A stretch of DNA of 64,000 nt from Longimicrobiaceae bacterium (GTDB taxonomy: Bacteria; Gemmatimonadota; Gemmatimonadetes; Longimicrobiales; Longimicrobiaceae), in contig DASVBS010000074.1 in NCBI GenBank assembly GCA_036375715.1, forward strand, positions 1 through 64,000, in the 5' to 3' direction. Below, one piece after another: positions 23,553 through 32,345 of this stretch. Under the pieces are notes generated by a model, which saw only the letters and a list, made by a program, of their open reading frames with translations, made no database searches and was not told the origin of the DNA. The first letter of the stretch is position 1, and each line of letters starts with the position of its first letter. A program made the position numbers and the translations under genes.

Positions 23553-25184
23553 ATGCACAGCTGCACTCCGGTTCGACTCCCGATGGCGATGGCCGCGCTC
23601 GTCCTCGGTTTCAACGCGTGCGTGCCGAATCGCCCCCCGCCACCGCCTCCGGCCCCAGCGCCCGTGTGGCAGCCGGAGCCGGAGGAGCTGAACGAGTCCC
23701 CGGAGTTGCTGGAGGTGGAGATCACCGCTCCCCGGCGCGACATCCTCGGCGATGTTGCGTACGATCTACCGGTCGAGGCGAACTCCTGGGTGGAGGCGGA
23801 GCTGGATTTCCTGGTCCAGGAGCGCCGCGATGTGATCGCGCGCTGGTTGGAGAGGGGCTCTTTCTACGAGGAGTTCATCAAGGCTGAGCTGAGACGGCAG
23901 GGCGTGCCCACCGATCTCTTCCACCTGGCGATGATCGAGAGCGGATTCATCCCCACCGCGCGCAGCCGGGCGGGAGCGGTCGGTTTCTGGCAGTTCATGC
24001 CCGCCACCGCGCGTGCCATGGGGCTGCGAATCGACGCCAGCGTGGACGAGCGGATGGACCCGGTGCGCTCGACTCGCGCCGCCGCACGGCACCTGCGCGA
24101 CCTCCAGCGGTCGATGGGGAACTGGGCGCTTGCCGCCGCCGCGTACAATGCGGGCCCGGGACGGATCAATCGCAGCCTGCAGGCACACGACGCGAAGGAC
24201 TTCTGGGAGCTTGCCGAGCGAGGCGACCTGGCGGCCGAGACGAAGCACTACGTGCCTCGTCTCTACGCGATGACCGTCATCGCGCACCGATCGGCCGAGT
24301 TCGGCTTCGATACCTCCCGATCGGAATCGTTCGCCTTCGATAGCGTCTACGTCGAATACGCAACTCCGCTGACCGTGCTCGCCGATATCGGCGGCGTGAA
24401 GTTGGCGGATCTGCAGAAGCTCAATCCGCACCTGATCAGGGGGATAACCCCGGCGGGCTACTGGGTGTGGGTGCCCAGCAGTCGCGGCCCCGAGATCCAG
24501 CGAGCTTACCTGGCCAGCGATTTCCACCGCGAGCGCGGTTTCGCCACCTATGTGGTGCGGCGGGGAGACTACCTTGGCCGCATCGCCGAGCGTTCGGGGG
24601 TGAAGATGGCTCGCATCCGTGAGCTGAACCCTGACGTGGATTTCGAGCCGCTGCAGATCGGCGAGAAGTTGCGTCTACCCTACACGGCTCTGCAGCGTCT
24701 GGAAGAATCCAACCGCGCAGCCGCCGAGCGTCTGGCCGCGAGTGAGGCCCCGAGAGCTTCGCGGGCGTCCGGTTCCGCTGATGCGCCGAAGGCCTCGTCC
24801 GCCTCCGCTTCGGAGGGGCGCGCGTATGCCTCGGCGACGACGCGGGTGCATAGGGTCCGGAGCGGGGAGACGCTGTGGGCGATTGCCCGCGCCAACGACA
24901 CCACGGTGGAGGCGATCCAGGAGGCCAACGGGCTGACGAGTGCGACGATCCGACCGGGGATGGAGCTGAAGCTGCCGGATGGAGGGAGCGCGGAGGTGGG
25001 CGAGGAGGCGCCCAAGGCGGTCGAGCATGTGGTTGCAGCGGGCGACACGCTCTGGGGGATCGCCCGGAAGTACGGCTCGACCGTTGCCGCCATCGAGGAA
25101 GCCAACCAGCTCGGAAAGCGGCCCATCCGGCCGGGTCAGAGACTTCGTGTGCCCCTGGGACCGGATTCGGGCGAGGGCGGATGA
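23553..25184 (+). CDS. Membrane-bound lytic murein transglycosylase with LysM repeats (MltD-like)
   Basis: A 543-residue enzyme that cleaves peptidoglycan glycan strands to 1,6-anhydro-muropeptides. A hydrophobic leader ends at Cys23, suggesting a lipoprotein, followed by a Pro-rich spacer. The SLT domain (about residues 85-260) has the catalytic Glu129 in LAMIESGF, then GAVGFWQFMPATA and AAYNAGPGRI. Three LysM modules follow, around residues 330-375, 430-470 and 485-530, each with the YVVRRGDYL or VRSGETLWAIA pattern. An Ala/Ser-rich linker separates the first two. It is longer than E. coli MltD (452 residues) because of the extra LysM. Confidence 0.92.
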   Translation: MHSCTPVRLPMAMAALVLGFNACVPNRPPPPPPAPAPVWQPEPEELNESPELLEVEITAPRRDILGDVAYDLPVEANSWVEAELDFLVQERRDVIARWLERGSFYEEFIKAELRRQGVPTDLFHLAMIESGFIPTARSRAGAVGFWQFMPATARAMGLRIDASVDERMDPVRSTRAAARHLRDLQRSMGNWALAAAAYNAGPGRINRSLQAHDAKDFWELAERGDLAAETKHYVPRLYAMTVIAHRSAEFGFDTSRSESFAFDSVYVEYATPLTVLADIGGVKLADLQKLNPHLIRGITPAGYWVWVPSSRGPEIQRAYLASDFHRERGFATYVVRRGDYLGRIAERSGVKMARIRELNPDVDFEPLQIGEKLRLPYTALQRLEESNRAAAERLAASEAPRASRASGSADAPKASSASASEGRAYASATTRVHRVRSGETLWAIARANDTTVEAIQEANGLTSATIRPGMELKLPDGGSAEVGEEAPKAVEHVVAAGDTLWGIARKYGSTVAAIEEANQLGKRPIRPGQRLRVPLGPDSGEGG

Positions 25185-25242
25185 GAATGGGTTCAGGCCG
25201 GGAGAGGGCGGGGATCCACTCCCCGGCCCGGCTGGATCCGGG

Positions 25243-25262
25243 CGCAGTCTTCTCCGACTGCG
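25243..25262. other. Hairpin between convergent genes
   Basis: CGCAGTC (25243-25249), a TTCTCC loop and GACTGCG (25256-25262). No T-tract follows, so it is only a weak terminator candidate for the transglycosylase gene. Confidence 0.3.
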
Positions 25263-25294
25263 GACCACCCTGCGCTTCGTGAGCCTCGCCCCGC

Positions 25295-25495
25295 TCACCC
25301 GGTGATGTCAGCCGTGACGTTCTCCACCTCGTCCACGGCGACTCCCACGATCTTCCCGTCAGGGAACTCCACAAGGTACCCCTCGCGCCCCTCCCGGTTG
25401 TTCTCGGCTCCCCAATGCCCGATCACCTCTCCCACCTTGCCGGCGTAGGGGCGGGACTGGTCGTACTGGGGATTGACGACGCGGATCTTGTGCAT
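25295..25495 (-). CDS. Small protein of unknown function (66 residues)
   Basis: A small soluble protein (MHKIRVVNPQYDQSRPYAGK) with a beta-rich sequence and the pattern GKVGEVIGHWG...GYLVEFPDGKIVGVAVDEVE, which resembles an SH3/KOW-like barrel. No named family is recognised. The ATG at 25495 is chosen because the upstream open frame has no protein-like character. Confidence 0.65.
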   Translation of the reverse strand: MHKIRVVNPQYDQSRPYAGKVGEVIGHWGAENNREGREGYLVEFPDGKIVGVAVDEVENVTADITG

Positions 25496-25735
25496 GGTTC
25501 GACCCTCCCACCAGCTTGTGTAAGATCTCCGCGATCGGATCACCCTCTTCTCCTCCCGCGGTCGACCCCTGCCGCTCTCTCGCCGTCTCGCGGGCGGGCG
25601 GTGGACGAGGGCAAGAGGCGTGCCCCCTAGCTCGGCGTGAGCCTTGCACCTGCCGGTGCGGGAGCCCAGGATTCGAGGGCGCAATTGCGACCGGGGGACT
25701 GGCTTCCCGGGCCGACCGACTCACCCCTGTACTCG

Positions 25736-26422
25736 ATGAACAGTCCGGATCAACCAGCCGCGGATTCTGCCAAGCCGCGCGGTGGAGATCGTCGGCGCCA
25801 GGACCGGCGCAGGGCCGATCGTCGCGCCCCCGTGCCGCTATGGCGTCGTTCCTGGGCGTTCGTGGCCTATGGTGTGGTGGGAGCTTTCGCGGTGGTGGTG
25901 CTCTTCTCGCTCGGGGGAGACGAGCCGGAGGAACCCACGGCTGCGACCCCGGTCGGAACGCGCGTGGCGCTCCCCTACGTGGACTCGGCGTCCCTCGACT
26001 CTGCGCCCGGTGGGGTGCGAGATGCCGACGGTCCCGCCGGCTTCGAAGCGCTGCTGGCGGAGGGGGAGGCCGCGGCGGGCACGAGGGTACGGACCACTCT
26101 CTACTGTGAGCCGATGCGATCGGTGGCGATCCGGCGCGATCCGGAGGTGAGCGTGCACGCATCGGTCATGGCGCACGCAGGGAGCGACGGCCGGGTCCCG
26201 GGCGCCGAATGTCAGTGGGGCAGCCAGGCGACGGCGCCGGACGTGCTGTTGATCGTCCCTGCGGCCCTCGCCCAACAGTTCGCGTCGATGCCGGAGGTGG
26301 AGCAGTCGTTCGTCCGCCGGCGGGAGGTTCCGGCCGTGGTGGAGTGGATCGGCCGCTCCGAGGCTCTGGCTCTCCGCAACGTCGCCGTGCTCCAGTCGAT
26401 AGAGGCTCCGGCGGACCGCTAG
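25736..26422 (+). CDS. Single-pass membrane protein of unknown function
   Basis: A 228-residue protein with a strongly basic N-terminal segment (RRRQDRRRADRRAP) and one transmembrane helix (SWAFVAYGVVGAFAVVVLFSL, about residues 39-59). The remainder is an extracytoplasmic domain containing single cysteines in TTLYCEPM and GAECQWGS that could form a disulfide. The segment RRDPEVSVHASVMA and the end LRNVAVLQSIEAP are unassigned. The ATG at 25736 is preferred to the GTG at 25637. It ends four bases before the convergent small gene. Confidence 0.7.
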   Translation: MNSPDQPAADSAKPRGGDRRRQDRRRADRRAPVPLWRRSWAFVAYGVVGAFAVVVLFSLGGDEPEEPTAATPVGTRVALPYVDSASLDSAPGGVRDADGPAGFEALLAEGEAAAGTRVRTTLYCEPMRSVAIRRDPEVSVHASVMAHAGSDGRVPGAECQWGSQATAPDVLLIVPAALAQQFASMPEVEQSFVRRREVPAVVEWIGRSEALALRNVAVLQSIEAPADR

Positions 26423-26426
26423 AGGG

Positions 26427-26705
26427 TCAGACCCGACCCGCCTGCGCCTGTGCGAGCGTCAGGCGCCGCAGGAGCTCCTTCTCCCCTAGGGTCCGCAGGG
26501 CGAAGTCGGCGGCCTCCCGACTGTTGAAAGTCACCCGCGAGGGGAGCGGCGGGGCCGTGGGGTCGTCGGCAGGCCGGAACGCCAATCGCACCCCGAGCTT
26601 GCCGTGAGCAACGATGTCGTCCACCCCGAACGCCTCCCAGGCGACGCCATGCGGGTCGACGATGCGGCGGACCGTCCGTGTATCTGCGTTCGACTCGGTT
26701 GTCAT
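26427..26705 (-). CDS. Small protein of unknown function (92 residues)
   Basis: A soluble protein starting MTTESNADTRTVRRIVDPHGV, with a probable beta-rich first half (WEAFGVDDIV, VRLAFRP, SRVTFNSREAADFALRTLG) and a helical C-terminus. No family is recognised. It is the third gene of an apparent operon with rnd and the 122-residue gene, 15 bases downstream of the latter, so it may share a post-transcriptional role. Confidence 0.65.
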   Translation of the reverse strand: MTTESNADTRTVRRIVDPHGVAWEAFGVDDIVAHGKLGVRLAFRPADDPTAPPLPSRVTFNSREAADFALRTLGEKELLRRLTLAQAQAGRV

Positions 26706-26720
26706 TCTCGTTGATTCCGC

Positions 26721-27089
26721 TCAGCTCTGTTCCTCGTCCGGATTATCGGCGAACTCCGGGCTGATCTCGCGCCACAGCTCCTCGACTAGACGGCGAAGCT
26801 CGCGCACCTGCTCCTCCTCCGGACGATCCTGCAGGTGGTAGCGCGCGGCGCTCAGAGCCCTGTAGGCTCGCCACAGGGCGGCCGAAGCGGGGGTTTGCTC
26901 GTGCGGCCTGCGCTTCTCCGCCTGTAGCTGTGCAACGAGCCACTCCGTGAGCTCGTCCTCGAGCTGCATCACTTCGGCATCGGCCTTCTCCGACTCGACG
27001 AGCTTTCGCAGCTTCGCGAGAAAGCTCTTCGGGAGCCCGGCGATCAAGTACGCCGTCAGATCATCCCGCTGCAGCATCTCACTCGCCAT
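26721..27089 (-). CDS. Acidic helical protein of unknown function (122 residues)
   Basis: A soluble helical protein beginning MASEMLQRDDLTAYLIAGL, followed by LPKSFLAKLRKLVESEKADAE and an acidic C-terminus ending PEFADNPDEEQS. No motif or membrane segment is visible. It lies 22 bases after the RNase D gene and 15 bases before the next small gene on the same strand, so it is very probably cotranscribed with rnd. Confidence 0.65.
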   Translation of the reverse strand: MASEMLQRDDLTAYLIAGLPKSFLAKLRKLVESEKADAEVMQLEDELTEWLVAQLQAEKRRPHEQTPASAALWRAYRALSAARYHLQDRPEEEQVRELRRLVEELWREISPEFADNPDEEQS

Positions 27090-27111
27090 CCCCGTACTCC
27101 GGGTTAGAGGT

Positions 27112-28239
27112 TCAGCTTCGCAGCGCCTCCAGCAGCGCGTCGCCGAGCGCCTCCACCTGCCAGCGCCGGATCTCCGGTATTCCCTGCAGCTCCGCCACCG
27201 AGGCAGGGTTCTGCCGCGCGACCTCCTCCAGCATCGCGCGCGGCATCAGGAAGCCCGGATCGAGATCGAGATCCTCCGCGCGTCGGGTTCGCGCAGCGCG
27301 CAGGCGCTCCGCGCGCGCCTCTACCTCGGGGTCGCGCTCCCAGCGCCGTCCAGGCGGGAATCGGGGCAGCTCTTCTTCCGCCAGCTCCAGCCCCCGCCGG
27401 ATCGCCGCCACGATCTCCTGACCACGGCGCTCGATCAGACCCCCTCCCACCCCTTTGATCTCCGCCAGCTCCCGTTGGCTCGTTGGCGGCCGCAGACTCA
27501 GCTCGACCAGCGCCTGGTTGGAGATCACGCGGAAGGTGGCCTGGTCTCGCTCGCGCGCGACTTCTTCCCGCCAGGCGTAAAGCTCCCGCAGAATGGCCAG
27601 TCCACGCGGCGTCAGCTCGCGCGCGCCCTTGACGCGCAGGAAGGCCTCCCGCCCGTCGCCGGGCTCGATCCAGCGGGTCGCCTCGCGCCGCTGAAACTCC
27701 TCCTCCGCCCACCTCAACCGGTCCATCTTGATCAGCTCCTCCCGGAGGCGATCGCGAAGGGCGGGGAGATACGCGGTGTCCGTGGCCGCATACTCCTTCA
27801 TCCCCTCCGAAAGGGGACGCTCCGCCCAGTCTGCCCGCTGGTAGGCCTTGGGCAGTACCGGACCGAGGTAGCGCTCCACCAGCGCTCCCAGCCCGAGAGA
27901 CCGCTCTCCCAGGAACGCTGCCGCAATCTGCGTGTCGAAGAGTCCGGCGATGGAGAGTCCGAGGTCCCGATCGAGAATGCGCAGGTCGTAGTCGGCGTCG
28001 TGCAGGACCTTCTCGATCGCACGATCGGACAGCAGTGGCCCGATCGGCGACAGGTCCTCGATCGCCACGGGATCGATCAGGAAGTTTTCCCGCCGAGAGG
28101 AGATCTGGACCAGGCTGATGCGGTCCAGATATCGGTGATAGCCGGCCGCCTCCGTGTCCACGCCGAGCAGTGGCTCGCCTGCCAGGCGTTGCACGACCCT
28201 TGCGAGCCGACCGGGGCTGTCGATGTACTCGTATTCCAT
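27112..28239 (-). CDS. rnd: Ribonuclease D
   Basis: A 375-residue 3'-5' exoribonuclease involved in tRNA and small RNA 3' maturation. The DEDDy exonuclease residues are visible: Asp28 and Glu30 in GVDTEA, Asp85 in HDADYDLRIL, and Tyr150/Asp154 in YAATDTAYL. An HRDC domain follows (about residues 212-295, with LRELYAWREEVARERDQATF and ELAEIKGVG), and a second helical segment ends the protein. The length matches E. coli RNase D (375). The ATG at 28239 is chosen; an upstream in-frame extension has no homology. It heads a three-gene operon with two unknown genes. Confidence 0.93.
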   Translation of the reverse strand: MEYEYIDSPGRLARVVQRLAGEPLLGVDTEAAGYHRYLDRISLVQISSRRENFLIDPVAIEDLSPIGPLLSDRAIEKVLHDADYDLRILDRDLGLSIAGLFDTQIAAAFLGERSLGLGALVERYLGPVLPKAYQRADWAERPLSEGMKEYAATDTAYLPALRDRLREELIKMDRLRWAEEEFQRREATRWIEPGDGREAFLRVKGARELTPRGLAILRELYAWREEVARERDQATFRVISNQALVELSLRPPTSQRELAEIKGVGGGLIERRGQEIVAAIRRGLELAEEELPRFPPGRRWERDPEVEARAERLRAARTRRAEDLDLDPGFLMPRAMLEEVARQNPASVAELQGIPEIRRWQVEALGDALLEALRS

Positions 28240-28568
28240 AGCGGCGGTTCGCGGATCGCCTCCATCCGATCGACACCCCCGCCCGCGGAAGCCAGGTTGC
28301 GACGCGTTTGGTGACGGATTACAGGTGGCGTCGAGCCGGCGGAAAATGGTCGGGCCCCCGAGTACTCGCAAGACCGGCACCCGGAACCCGGTCCCCATTG
28401 CCGTCCGCTCGGCCGGTGGTCTACATTCGCTGGCTTCGAGCGCCCGGCGGCCGAACCGTGCCGCACCCGCTCCACGGGTGAACCGTTGCCAACCATCCCG
28501 CTCGCAGGGAGGGGGATCGGTGAGCGGAGGGCGCAGGGGGACCCGGAAGCGACCAGGGAGAGCCGAGG
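28240..28568. other. Divergent region between rnd and pyk with a possible pyk promoter
   Basis: 329 gene-free bases. TTGCCG (28398-28403) and TACATT (28422-28427), 18 bases apart, form a candidate sigma70-type promoter pointing to pyk, about 140 bases upstream of its ATG. Nothing else is recognisable. Confidence 0.35.
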
Positions 28569-29990
28569 ATGATCCGACGGACCAAGATCGTGTGCACGCT
28601 GGGGCCGAGCTCCTGGAGTGAGGAGCGCGTCGAAGCCCTGATGCGGGCAGGGATGGACGTGGCGCGCATCAATTTCTCTCATGGAGACCTGCAGCGGCAC
28701 GGCGAGACCATTGCCACCGTTCGCCGGGTGGCGGAGCGCCTCGGCAAGCCGGTCGCGGTGCTCGGGGATCTCCAGGGACCGAAGATCCGGGTGGGCGTGT
28801 TGCCGCAGCCGGTGGAGCTCCGGGTCGGCGAGAGCGTGGTCTTCGCGCCGGAGGGGGAGGAGCGACCGGGCGAGCTGCCGACCACCTACCGCGAGCTGGC
28901 CCACGACGTGGAGGCGGGTGACGTCGTACTGTTGGCGGACGGCTTGATGGAGCTGATCGTCCAGGAGGTGACGGGCAACCGGGTCAAGATGCGCGTGGTG
29001 CACGGCGGGGTGCTCACCTCCAACAAGGGGATCAACCTCCCCGGCGTGAAGATGAGTGTCCCGAGCCTGACCGAGAAGGACATCCGGGATCTCGAGTTCG
29101 CTCTGGAGCAGGGGGTCGACTACATCGCCCTCTCCTTCGTGCGCGAAGTGGAGGACGTGCTCGAGCTGAAACGCAGGATCCCGCCGAATGGGCCGCTGGT
29201 AGTGGTGAAGGTCGAGAAGGGGATGGCGCTGGTAAACCTGAAGGCGATCCTGGAGGTGAGCGCGGCGGCGATGGTGGCCCGCGGCGACCTCGGCGTGGAG
29301 CTCCCCTTCGAGCAGGTCCCGCTGGCGCAGAAGCGGATGATCCAGCTCTGCAACCTCTCCAGCCGGCCGGTCATCACCGCGACCCAGATGCTGGAGTCGA
29401 TGATCGAGAATCCGCGGCCCACCCGGGCGGAGGCGTCCGACGTGGCGAACGCGATCATCGACGGAACGGATGCCGTGATGCTTTCTGCCGAGACGGCAAC
29501 CGGGAAGTTCCCGGTCGAGGCGGTGAAGGCGATGGTCCGCATTGCGGAAGAGATCGAGCGCAGCCACATCATCGACAGCGGCCCGCACTACGATATCCCC
29601 GTCGAGCCGCGCGAGGAGGACGTTGCAACGCCCACGGAGTGGGCCATCGCGGCTGCGACCGTCGAGGCGGTTCGTCGGGTGCAGGCGCCGCTCCTCGTCA
29701 CCATCACGCAGACCGGGTTCACCGCACGCGTCGTCTCCAGCTTCCGTCCGCCAGTCCCCATCCTCGCCATCACCGACGACCGCAAGACCTTCAACCAGCT
29801 CGCTCTGGTCTGGGGCGTGATTCCTGTCCATTGCCCGCCCGGGCTCGATTTCGATCAAACGCTGGCGCAGGTGAAGCGGGAAGTGCTGAAGCGCGAGCTC
29901 GCGCGCGAAGGCGATCGGATGGTGGTCACCGCGGGCCTGCCCCTGCATCAACCCGGCACCACCAACTTTCTCCAGGTCGAAGTTCTGTGA
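28569..29990 (+). CDS. pyk: Pyruvate kinase
   Basis: Catalyses phosphoenolpyruvate + ADP to pyruvate + ATP, the last step of glycolysis. The 473-residue protein has TKIVCTLGPSS, ARINFSHG, LQGPKIRVG, the active-site region VVVKVEKGMALVNL (Lys214, Glu216), metal ligand Asp240 in ARGDLGVE, and ATQMLESM followed by PTRAEASDVANAI and DAVMLSAETA. The C-terminal allosteric domain is complete and ends in TTNFLQVEVL. Its TGA overlaps the next gene's GTG by four bases, so it heads a pyk-MBL-pgi cluster. Confidence 0.96.
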   Translation: MIRRTKIVCTLGPSSWSEERVEALMRAGMDVARINFSHGDLQRHGETIATVRRVAERLGKPVAVLGDLQGPKIRVGVLPQPVELRVGESVVFAPEGEERPGELPTTYRELAHDVEAGDVVLLADGLMELIVQEVTGNRVKMRVVHGGVLTSNKGINLPGVKMSVPSLTEKDIRDLEFALEQGVDYIALSFVREVEDVLELKRRIPPNGPLVVVKVEKGMALVNLKAILEVSAAAMVARGDLGVELPFEQVPLAQKRMIQLCNLSSRPVITATQMLESMIENPRPTRAEASDVANAIIDGTDAVMLSAETATGKFPVEAVKAMVRIAEEIERSHIIDSGPHYDIPVEPREEDVATPTEWAIAAATVEAVRRVQAPLLVTITQTGFTARVVSSFRPPVPILAITDDRKTFNQLALVWGVIPVHCPPGLDFDQTLAQVKREVLKRELAREGDRMVVTAGLPLHQPGTTNFLQVEVL

Positions 29991-30763
29991 GGCTGCACTT
30001 CCTCGGCACCGGCACGTCGTTCGGGGTGCCGGTGATCGGGTGCAGGTGCGCGACCTGCACCTCCTCCGACCCACGGGACCAGCGTATGCGGCACTGCGCG
30101 CTGGTGGAGGAAGGTGAGCGGCGCGTGCTGATCGACACGCCGCCCGAGCTACGGCTGCAGCTCGTGCGTGCAGGGGTCGCATCGATCGACGCCGTCTGGT
30201 ACACCCACTGCCATGCCGACCACACCCACGGGGTCGACGACCTGCGGGTCTTTTCGGATCGGCGGCGCCGGGCGCTCGACGTCTTCGCCGACCCCGAGTG
30301 CATGAAGCTGCTGGAGTCGAAGTTCGACTATGTGTTCGACCCCAGGGTGAAGCCCATGGAGGGGACCTCCCGCCCTGAGGCGAACTTGCGGCCGTTTCAC
30401 GCCTACGAGCCCGTGCAGGTGGGCGGCCTGGAGATGCTCCCGCTGCCGGTGCCGCACGGGCAGGTGCAGGCGTACGGCTTCCGTCTCGGCGGCCTGGGCT
30501 ACATCACCGACGGGAAGAGCCTGCCGGAACGAACCTTTCATGCCCTCGAGGGAGTGCGGGTGCTGGTGCTGAACGCCTTATGGGTGGGTGATCCGCACCC
30601 CACCCACTTCAACGTGGAGGAAGCCGTGGAGGTCGCGCGCGCGATCGGCGCCGACCGCACCTACCTCACGCACCTCAGCCACCGCGTTCGCCACGCCGAG
30701 CTCGCTGCCGCGCTTCCCCCCGGCATCGAGCCGGCCTTCGACGGCCTGGTGGTGGAGGTCTGA
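29987..30763 (+). CDS. Metallo-beta-lactamase fold hydrolase (PhnP-like)
   Basis: A 258-residue metallohydrolase. The N-terminus LHFLGTGTSFGVPVIGC is followed by CxCxxC (Cys19, 21, 24) and SSDPRDQRMR, resembling the structural zinc site of PhnP. The catalytic HCHADH motif lies in WYTHCHADHTHG. Further ligands are in PVPHG and YLTHLSH. Close relatives are annotated as phosphoribosyl-1,2-cyclic-phosphate or related phosphodiesterases, but there is no phn operon here, so the substrate is open. It starts on GTG overlapping the pyk stop (GTGA) and is 61 bases upstream of pgi. Confidence 0.87.
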   Translation: MRLHFLGTGTSFGVPVIGCRCATCTSSDPRDQRMRHCALVEEGERRVLIDTPPELRLQLVRAGVASIDAVWYTHCHADHTHGVDDLRVFSDRRRRALDVFADPECMKLLESKFDYVFDPRVKPMEGTSRPEANLRPFHAYEPVQVGGLEMLPLPVPHGQVQAYGFRLGGLGYITDGKSLPERTFHALEGVRVLVLNALWVGDPHPTHFNVEEAVEVARAIGADRTYLTHLSHRVRHAELAAALPPGIEPAFDGLVVEV

Positions 30764-30824
30764 GAAGCTCCGGGGCCTTCTTCGTCTGACGAGAAAACCG
30801 AGAAATCTGAGAATCGGAGATTCG

Positions 30825-32219
30825 ATGCTCTCCCTCGACTACAACAATATGCTTTCCCCCCGGTTGGGTGGACGGGGGATCGATCCCGAGGCGCTGACGG
30901 GGCTACGGGAGCGCTTTGCTGCGGTGCACGAGGATACCGCGCGCCGGCGCCGCGAAGGCGAGCTGGGCTTCTTCGAGCTTCCCTACGCCAGCGAGCTGGT
31001 CGACCAGATCGAGCGATTCGCCAACGGTGGGGGCCAGGCGTTCGAGAACGTCGTGGTGCTGGGGATCGGGGGCAGCGCCCTTGGTACCATCGCACTGCGT
31101 ACCGCCCTGCTGAACCCCTTCTGGAATGAGCTGAGCAGCGAGGAGCGGGATTTCTACCCTCGCCTCTACGTGATCGATAACCCCGATCCGGTCACCTTCT
31201 CCGCCTTCCTGGACCACATCGACCTGCGCAAGACCCTCTTCAACGTCATCTCCAAGTCGGGGGGGACGGCGGAGACGATGAGCCAGATGCTCGTGGTTCG
31301 CGCGCGGTTGGAGGCGGAGCTGGGCGAGGGGTATCGGGGGCATCTCCTCTTCACCACTGACCCCAGCAAAGGGGTTCTGCGCCGGCTCGCCGAAGCCGAG
31401 CAGATCGCAACCCTCTCGGTTCCGCCCAATGTCGGGGGACGCTTCAGCGTGCTCTCCTCGGTCGGGTTGCTGCCCGCGGCCCTGGTCGGGATCGACGTGC
31501 GAGAGCTGCTCGCGGGCGCGGCGGAGATGGTCGACCGCTGCGCCACCCCCGAGCTGGAGCGCAATCCGGCCGGGGTGTACGCCTGTCTACAGTACCTCGC
31601 CGACACGCAGGCGGGCGCGCCGATTCACGTGATGATGCCGTACTCCGATCGCCTGCGCGACGTGGCCGACTGGTTCCGTCAGCTCTGGGCCGAGAGCCTA
31701 GGCAAGCAGCGCGACCGTGAGGGCAAAGAGGTCTTTGTGGGGCCGACGCCGGTGAAGTCGCTGGGGGCGACCGACCAGCACTCGCAGGTGCAGCTCTACA
31801 TGGAGGGGCCCTTCGACAAGACGATTACCTTCATCACCGAGCGGAAGCGCGAGAACGATCTGACCATCCCCTCCCTGTATCCGGAGGTCGAGGAGCTCGG
31901 CTACCTCGGCGGCCACACCCTGGGCGAGCTCCTGCAGGTGGAGAAGGAAGCCACCGAAGCGGCGCTGACCCTGCGTGGCCGGATGAACATGACGATCGAG
32001 CTCGAGCAGGTGAATGCCCGCTCGCTGGGCGCCCTCTTCATGCTGCTGGAGATCGCCACCGTGTACGCCGGCGGCCTCTACGGGGTCGACCCGCTGGACC
32101 AGCCCGGCGTGGAGCTCGGCAAGCAGCTGACGTACGGCGTCTTCGGTCGCGCCGGCTTCGAGGAAGCGCGCGCCGAATGGGAGCGAAGGGAGGGGAAGAA
32201 GGAGGAGTGGAGGGTGTGA
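30825..32219 (+). CDS. pgi: Glucose-6-phosphate isomerase
   Basis: Interconverts glucose-6-phosphate and fructose-6-phosphate. The 464-residue protein has GIGGSALGTIALRTAL, VISKSGGTAETMSQ (phosphosugar site), SVLSSVGLLPAAL, and the GATDQHSQVQLYMEGP region that supplies active-site residues, typical of the short bacterial Pgi. The start is the ATG at 30825, with GGAGA four bases upstream. Upstream in-frame sequence overlaps the MBL gene. It probably shares a transcript with pyk. Confidence 0.95.
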   Translation: MLSLDYNNMLSPRLGGRGIDPEALTGLRERFAAVHEDTARRRREGELGFFELPYASELVDQIERFANGGGQAFENVVVLGIGGSALGTIALRTALLNPFWNELSSEERDFYPRLYVIDNPDPVTFSAFLDHIDLRKTLFNVISKSGGTAETMSQMLVVRARLEAELGEGYRGHLLFTTDPSKGVLRRLAEAEQIATLSVPPNVGGRFSVLSSVGLLPAALVGIDVRELLAGAAEMVDRCATPELERNPAGVYACLQYLADTQAGAPIHVMMPYSDRLRDVADWFRQLWAESLGKQRDREGKEVFVGPTPVKSLGATDQHSQVQLYMEGPFDKTITFITERKRENDLTIPSLYPEVEELGYLGGHTLGELLQVEKEATEAALTLRGRMNMTIELEQVNARSLGALFMLLEIATVYAGGLYGVDPLDQPGVELGKQLTYGVFGRAGFEEARAEWERREGKKEEWRV

Positions 32220-32345
32220 GGTTGGAAGCGGGATGAAGCTTCCGAATACCCAAAAACCCTCTTCTCAGCTCCGAAACCCTGTACTCCGATCCGGGTACCA
32301 CATTTCAACAATCCATCTCCTCATTCAGGAATTCCCGAGACAGGT

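Noticed and set aside
28077-30182. A 701-codon minus-strand open frame opposite pyk
   Set aside because: It is a high-GC antisense shadow of pyruvate kinase and overlaps the real rnd start in another frame.
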